64,000 nt of DNA from UBA947 sp031550975 (GTDB lineage Bacteria > Cyanobacteriota > Vampirovibrionia > Gastranaerophilales > Gastranaerophilaceae). Every line of letters begins with the position of its first letter. The stretch's first letter is position 1. The translations under genes and the position numbers were made by a program. Shown here piece after piece: positions 60,008-64,000 of this stretch. The stretch is from the NCBI GenBank assembly GCA_031550975.1, contig JAVBOC010000004.1, positions 105,074-169,073 of the forward strand. The letters are read 5' to 3'. The notes beneath the pieces are model-generated. The model saw nothing but the letters and a program-made list of their open reading frames with translations, searched no databases and was not told the origin of the DNA.

Positions 60008-61078
60008 TTATTGAAGATCTGTTACACAAAAGACTTGTCCTTGGGCAGAGTCCTTTCTTAAATATGAACAATGGCCATCACCATTATAATAACCACATTC
60101 ATGAGCACCCGTAAAATAATCCTTTAGCACCAACAGACGAAATACCACATAGTGTTGGTTACCGAGGTGGGTATACTCGGTTGAAGTAAACATTGACCCC
60201 CCAGGGAATCCATAACTTGCCTGAGCATTATTATCAAGTGTCACTAACTCTGCGTCCGACGGTAGGCGCCATCTGCCTGCGGGTGTTTTTTCTGCACATG
60301 CTCGTTTTCCCGCTGCCCAAGAATTGTTGGCACATTCAGAACAATTTTTTGCAGTCGTGCAGTTCACATCCCACTCAGAACTTCCGTCACAGGTGTTTAT
60401 GGAGACTTTTGGCTCAACTGTTTTCGACAAACACAAGTTCCCAAAAGTTATTCCTCTATCGTCCATACAAGACGCTCCTTCTCTTAATAATGCAACGTTG
60501 AAATACCTTACATCTTTATCAAGCATGTTCGGCTCTGATGTGCCGTTTGTGTCATAAACGACTGCAACAGAACATTCGGCAGCTTCAACACTGTTTGCTG
60601 CAGGATCAAGATTACAAGATGGGTTGTAAGCGATAAGCATGTTTGCTCCGTTAACAACTGTTTGTCCAACGATATTTGTTCCCCAACTTTTGTTAAACTT
60701 TGCAGAGGAATCACCAACGTTTATACCATCGATAACGCAATTAGCACAGTCTGTTACTTTCATGAAGTTTTTTAAGTCATTTACAAAGGCTTCGGTTGTT
60801 GTATATCCCGTTAGTCTTTGTCTTGCATGCATTTGGCCGACGGCTTGAGTTAGTCTGTTTTCAAATACTTTTGCTGCTATATCCCAACGATCTTCTTGCC
60901 AGTTTTTAAGTAATGTAGGTATGGTTAATGCCGCCACTACCCCAATTACTCCTAACACAATTAATACTTCGGCCAAAGTGAAAGCGGATTTTGGCAAGGC
61001 TGACCTATGGGAACGCCGTCCTTGTGAGGAAAACCACGCTTTTCCGAACTGCCAATAATCCAAGACGCTTTTTTTCAT
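60008..61078 (-). CDS. Prepilin-like protein with repeat-derived leader (type A C-terminus)
   Basis: 356 residues from ATG 61078, with GGGGAG just upstream. The leader is 32 residues instead of 4-14: MKK is followed by 27-28 residues encoded by an interspersed repeat, then FTLAEVLIVLGVIG. The body matches the 18577 and 53575 proteins. The C-terminus has RWRLPSDAELVTLDN, like 18577, and many Cys. Whether the long basic leader is still processed by a prepilin peptidase is open; long leaders occur in some type IVb pilins. Confidence 0.8.
   Translation of the reverse strand: MKKSVLDYWQFGKAWFSSQGRRSHRSALPKSAFTLAEVLIVLGVIGVVAALTIPTLLKNWQEDRWDIAAKVFENRLTQAVGQMHARQRLTGYTTTEAFVNDLKNFMKVTDCANCVIDGINVGDSSAKFNKSWGTNIVGQTVVNGANMLIAYNPSCNLDPAANSVEAAECSVAVVYDTNGTSEPNMLDKDVRYFNVALLREGASCMDDRGITFGNLCLSKTVEPKVSINTCDGSSEWDVNCTTAKNCSECANNSWAAGKRACAEKTPAGRWRLPSDAELVTLDNNAQASYGFPGGSMFTSTEYTHLGNQHYVVFRLLVLKDYFTGAHECGYYNGDGHCSYLRKDSAQGQVFCVTDLQ
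60984..61064. repeat. GGATTATTCGGG...CCGAAAATCCGC family repeat inside a prepilin gene
   Basis: From GCGGATTTTGGCAAGG to CCAATAATCCAAG with AAAACCACGCTTTTCCGA inside, 81 bp, a multiple of three. In frame it encodes LDYWQFGKAW and the basic stretch GRRSHRSALPKS. Confidence 0.85.
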
Positions 61079-61139
61079 ATCTTCTCCCCTCAATTCCAAT
61101 TACTTAATTGTAGCAAAAATCAGCCCCTGTGACAAGATA

Positions 61140-61480
61140 TGCTTTGGACTAATATTTTTTTATTTATTGTTCATAATTTTGTAGAAAAACCATGAGTTTT
61201 CTACAGTGGGGAGTAATTGTTTTGGGCTGTCTCTCTTTTTATTAGTTTTTTGTTCATAACCCGAAAGTTTTCTACAAAACTATTAACATGGTTGGGTGTT
61301 GTTATTGTTTTGTTTCAGCCTGTTTTATACAAATAATCAATGCTTATTATTATGATTAGTTATATAAATATTTATATATATTATTATAATAAATAAGTAA
61401 TTAGAAAACTAAAAAACAAGATTTTAAAATTTATTCTTTTATAGTATAATAAAAAAGAAGTTAAGAAATGGGGATATGTA
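61140..61480. other. Candidate replication origin (oriC) upstream of dnaN
   Basis: Non-coding, strongly AT-rich. Three DnaA-box-like 9-mers TTTTCTACA: 61180-61188 (reverse), 61197-61205 and 61268-61276. They differ by one base from the cyanobacterial box TTTTCCACA. TTGTTCATAA is repeated at 61167-61176 and 61250-61259. A very AT-rich tract at 61320-61460 could be the unwinding element. dnaN follows, and gene direction diverges here. dnaA is not in the window. Confidence 0.6.
61445..61450 (+). promoter_or_regulatory. -10 element of dnaN
   Basis: TATAAT 31 nt before the dnaN ATG, with GGGG (61470-61473) as ribosome site; this gene has a normal leader, unlike many others here. Confidence 0.6.
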
Positions 61481-62605
61481 ATGAAATTTGTTGTAAAAAA
61501 AGAGGATTTATATAACGGGATAAAAATTGTTGACAGGGCAACCAGTGTAAAAGCTCTCCAGCCGGTACTTTTGAACCTGCTTGTTGAAACAGTAGACAAA
61601 GGCACAATAAAATTAACCGCGACAGATCTTGATATGACAGTTATTGCACTTGTTGACGCGCAAGTTGAAGAAGAAGGTAAAATTACAATCCCTTCCAAAA
61701 CACTCAACGAAATCGTTTCAAAATTATCTGACGGCCAATTGATAAATATATCTTCGGAAGAAGGCGAAACGTTAGTAAATATAACAAGCCGCAACTCAAA
61801 ATTCGATGTTTATTCTATTGCAGCATCAGAATTCCCGTCAGATTTAACCGACATCAAAGTTGACGAAGAAAGCGGATTTGAAATTGAATTAAAACCGTTC
61901 AAAAAAGCTGTTGAACACGCGGGATTCGCAGCCGCGGGTTACGAAACAAGCAACCTGTTATCAGGGATTGTTTGTGAAATAAACGACGGGATTTTAGAAG
62001 TTGCGTCAACAGACGGCAACAGACTCGCGCGAGTTAGAGAAAAAATTAACAGCAGCAACAAAACAGAACAGCTCATTATTCCGTCAAAAGCACTAAATGA
62101 ATTTATTAAAATGAGTTCGTTTATCGGAGAAGACAAAGTAAAAATCTACAAAGAAAAATCAAAAATTATAATCAAATCAGAAACAACAACAACAGTTTCA
62201 AGATTACTTGAAGGCCAATTCCCTAAATACAACCAGTTAATTCCGGCGGAAAGCCCGAAAGAAGCGATTGTGAATGTTTCCCAACTTGCTTCAGCACTTG
62301 ATAGAGTTTCAATCATGGTTAACGAAAAAACAAGCATTGTTAAATTGGAATTTGCTGAAAACACCTTGAAATTGTCAGCTGACACCCCGGATTCCGGTAA
62401 ATCAGAGGACAGCTTTGACATCGATTACAAGGGTGAAGAATTAGCGATTGCATTCAATTACAAATATGTACTTGAAGCGCTAAAAAACATCCAATCAGAA
62501 GAAGTTAAAATCGGTTTGAACACAGCACTTTCAGCAACAGTTTTCAAACCAAACAACGAAGAAGACCTAATCTGCCTGATTATGCCGGTCCAGATACGTT
62601 CTTAG
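61481..62605 (+). CDS. dnaN: DNA polymerase III beta subunit (sliding clamp)
   Basis: 374 residues in three clamp domains. MKFVVKKEDLYNGIKIVDRA and PVLLNLLVE at the start, LKPFKKAVEHAGFAA and TDGNRLA in domain 2, and the C-terminal CLIMPVQIRS (the usual LMPMRL-type end) are recognised. It dimerises around DNA as processivity factor. Its 3' end overlaps the convergent methyltransferase gene by 26 bp. Confidence 0.96.
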   Translation: MKFVVKKEDLYNGIKIVDRATSVKALQPVLLNLLVETVDKGTIKLTATDLDMTVIALVDAQVEEEGKITIPSKTLNEIVSKLSDGQLINISSEEGETLVNITSRNSKFDVYSIAASEFPSDLTDIKVDEESGFEIELKPFKKAVEHAGFAAAGYETSNLLSGIVCEINDGILEVASTDGNRLARVREKINSSNKTEQLIIPSKALNEFIKMSSFIGEDKVKIYKEKSKIIIKSETTTTVSRLLEGQFPKYNQLIPAESPKEAIVNVSQLASALDRVSIMVNEKTSIVKLEFAENTLKLSADTPDSGKSEDSFDIDYKGEELAIAFNYKYVLEALKNIQSEEVKIGLNTALSATVFKPNNEEDLICLIMPVQIRS

Positions 62606-63422
62606 ATTTGCCCCAAATGTTTTCACAACCCGTTACTTTTTGTAACCAGCCAACCGGAGCAAACCCGGCTTCTTCAAGCGTCTTGGGAATAACAGTTCTC
62701 ATTTGCTCCACAGAACCAATATTTCTGTGATCTCCCAGGACAAAAATACCATTCTCTGAAAGCGCCTTGTTTACCCCGCCAAAAATCTTGCGCAAGATTG
62801 GAGCAAGTTTGTCATTTGGAACAGGCATCAAGTGGTTTATGGTTGTGAAATGATAAAGAGCGTTTCGAAATGTAAGAACATCAGCCCCCGCTTCAGGAAT
62901 GGTCTCCTCCAACTTAAAAAGATCTCCCACAACAAACTTGCATAAATCTTTCTTTTCAGGTTTTACGGAATATGTGTTAAACAAGAAAGTTTCTCCGGGA
63001 GCTGAGGCATCAAAAAACTGATTAAAAACACCCAAATGAGGCGAAACATCATGCCGCAGAGCCTTATAACAACCACCATTAGCACAATCAACAGCCTTTG
63101 GACTTATATCAAATCCAGTAATATTAATCTTTTTAGCCAAATCAAAAAGAGACATTAAAACGGTCCAGGTTTCTTCACCGGTCGAGCAAGCACCCGTGAA
63201 AATGTTTAAGGCGTTTTTGTCTTTAAAAACCTTATCGACATAAGTCCTTATAGCCCTGATGTCAATCATGTCTCTAAAAAAGTTTGTATTGTGATTTAAC
63301 GCACCATATGCGATATGAGGAATATTGCATGATTCTGCCAAGAGATGCCCAAAAGACGGGGATTTGAGGTTATTATTTGAACTATTTTGCACAGAGTAAA
63401 TGCTCACGGGTGAAATATTCAT
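62580..63422 (-). CDS. CheR-type SAM-dependent methyltransferase
   Basis: 280 residues. IFTGACSTGEETWTVLMSLF is the CheR SAM motif (usually W-ACSTGEEPYS), followed by ITGFDISPKAVDCANGGCY and DVLTFRNALYHF (CheR has CRNVLIYF). The N-terminal CheR helical domain is replaced by a short Asn/Ser-rich segment with SPSFGHL. No receptor or chemotaxis gene is nearby, so the substrate is unknown. It may methylate a protein or small molecule. Confidence 0.75.
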   Translation of the reverse strand: MNISPVSIYSVQNSSNNNLKSPSFGHLLAESCNIPHIAYGALNHNTNFFRDMIDIRAIRTYVDKVFKDKNALNIFTGACSTGEETWTVLMSLFDLAKKINITGFDISPKAVDCANGGCYKALRHDVSPHLGVFNQFFDASAPGETFLFNTYSVKPEKKDLCKFVVGDLFKLEETIPEAGADVLTFRNALYHFTTINHLMPVPNDKLAPILRKIFGGVNKALSENGIFVLGDHRNIGSVEQMRTVIPKTLEEAGFAPVGWLQKVTGCENIWGKSKNVSGPA

Positions 63423-63551
63423 ATTATTTTAAAACCCCTAAAATAAAAATTTGCCAACAAACAGAATAATAATGTTTCAAAGGATAGACAATACATAAAA
63501 AAAGAGTTACAATAAAACAATATTATTGTGGAACAATCAGCTGGAGGCTAT

Positions 63552-64000
63552 ATGAAAAAACGAGGATTTACCATCCCTGAGGTGTTAATTGCGATGACTA
63601 TTATTGGGGTTATTGCAGTGATTGTCTTTGCTGTAGTCCAGCGAATTACCCCCGATCCTGATAAAGCAATGATTAAAAAAGTTTATTCTGCTACTGAAAC
63701 AATAACAGCAGACCTTTTAAATAATAATACTATCTACCCTGATTGCGAAGTATGTAATAATAAACAACAATGCAAAGATCCCGCTGATAACCTGTTTAAA
63801 ACATATTACGGACTCGAAGATTACAGAGAAGCAAGTTATCAAGGCGATAAATACTCCGGACTTACAAAATATCCCCGCCTCTTTGCGTCAAAACTCAATG
63901 CAACATACGACACGGCAACAAACTCTTTTAGCACCCCTGATGGCGCTAAATACGATTTTTCTAATATAGTTGATTCCAACGCATCCTGGGTTCATGAAGA
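63552..64000 (+). CDS. Prepilin-like protein (3' end outside window)
   Basis: The first 149 codons are present. A 5-residue leader MKKRG is followed by FTIPEVLIAMTIIGVIAV with Glu5, a variant of the FTLAEVLIVLGVIG motif, so it is a more distant member than the other five. Downstream are Cys (CEVCNNKQQC) and a basic region. GGAGG lies 4 nt before the ATG. It is divergent from the methyltransferase gene across 130 bp. Confidence 0.8.
   Translation, partial: MKKRGFTIPEVLIAMTIIGVIAVIVFAVVQRITPDPDKAMIKKVYSATETITADLLNNNTIYPDCEVCNNKQQCKDPADNLFKTYYGLEDYREASYQGDKYSGLTKYPRLFASKLNATYDTATNSFSTPDGAKYDFSNIVDSNASWVHE

Overview
The window looks like a chromosomal segment of a non-photosynthetic relative of the cyanobacteria, most likely a gut-type Melainabacteria/Vampirovibrionia (Gastranaerophilales-like) genome. 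The evidence is the low-to-moderate GC, a DUF561/Ycf23-like protein, an RpaA-like response regulator, an SLH-domain envelope protein, many orphan prepilins of the GFTLAEVLIVLGVIG type, and many lineage-restricted hypothetical proteins. No photosynthesis gene, rRNA, tRNA, CRISPR array, prophage or transposase gene was seen. The taxonomic call is inference from gene content.

Layout. 1-7275: a Kup potassium transporter (cut by the window edge), a DUF3137 membrane protein, rarA, a prepilin, a LysM protein and a large TPR protein. 7276-9250: a candidate structured RNA between long inverted repeats, a helical-repeat protein, and a small XRE regulator divergent from a 46-residue ORF. 9253-18572: pncC, dnaB, a predicted toroid-fold protein, a Cys-cluster protein, two divergent two-component units, and tadA with a TIGR02757 gene in a tight operon. 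18577-23902: a prepilin, an EF-hand protein, small membrane proteins and a DtxR-like regulator. 24061-29811: dnaG-rpoD, a TrmB-like regulator, two related small proteins and a LuxR-type HTH. 29821-39210: lepA, a second small HTH/small-ORF module, a Ycf23-like gene, a HIT protein, hisS, ribE-ribBA and a GNAT protein. 39303-51015: a deiminase-like enzyme, a TPR protein, a U32 protein, pgk, a secreted protein, a prepilin, endonuclease IV, fluC and a solute-binding lipoprotein. 51337-64000: the SLH protein, prepilins, der, two zincin-like paralogues, a large lineage protein, a likely oriC next to dnaN, a CheR-like methyltransferase and a last prepilin cut by the window end.

Three themes recur. 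(1) Many genes have a -10 element, often extended TGNTATAAT, only 6-8 nt before the start codon and no Shine-Dalgarno sequence, so leaderless transcription appears common. (2) Intergenic DNA is crowded with short interspersed repeats: degenerate CCCTART and similar heptamers, REP-like palindromes, a GGATTATTCGGG...CCGAAAATCCGC family, and modules with conserved flanks and variable hairpins. Some have entered genes: a prepilin leader, pncC and the ribBA N-terminus. (3) Six scattered prepilins have no assembly genes nearby; three share a body but differ at the C-terminus.

Housekeeping functions in the window cover replication (dnaB, dnaG, dnaN, rarA, likely oriC), transcription (rpoD), translation (hisS, lepA, tadA, der), riboflavin synthesis, glycolysis (pgk), DNA repair, and fluoride and potassium transport.
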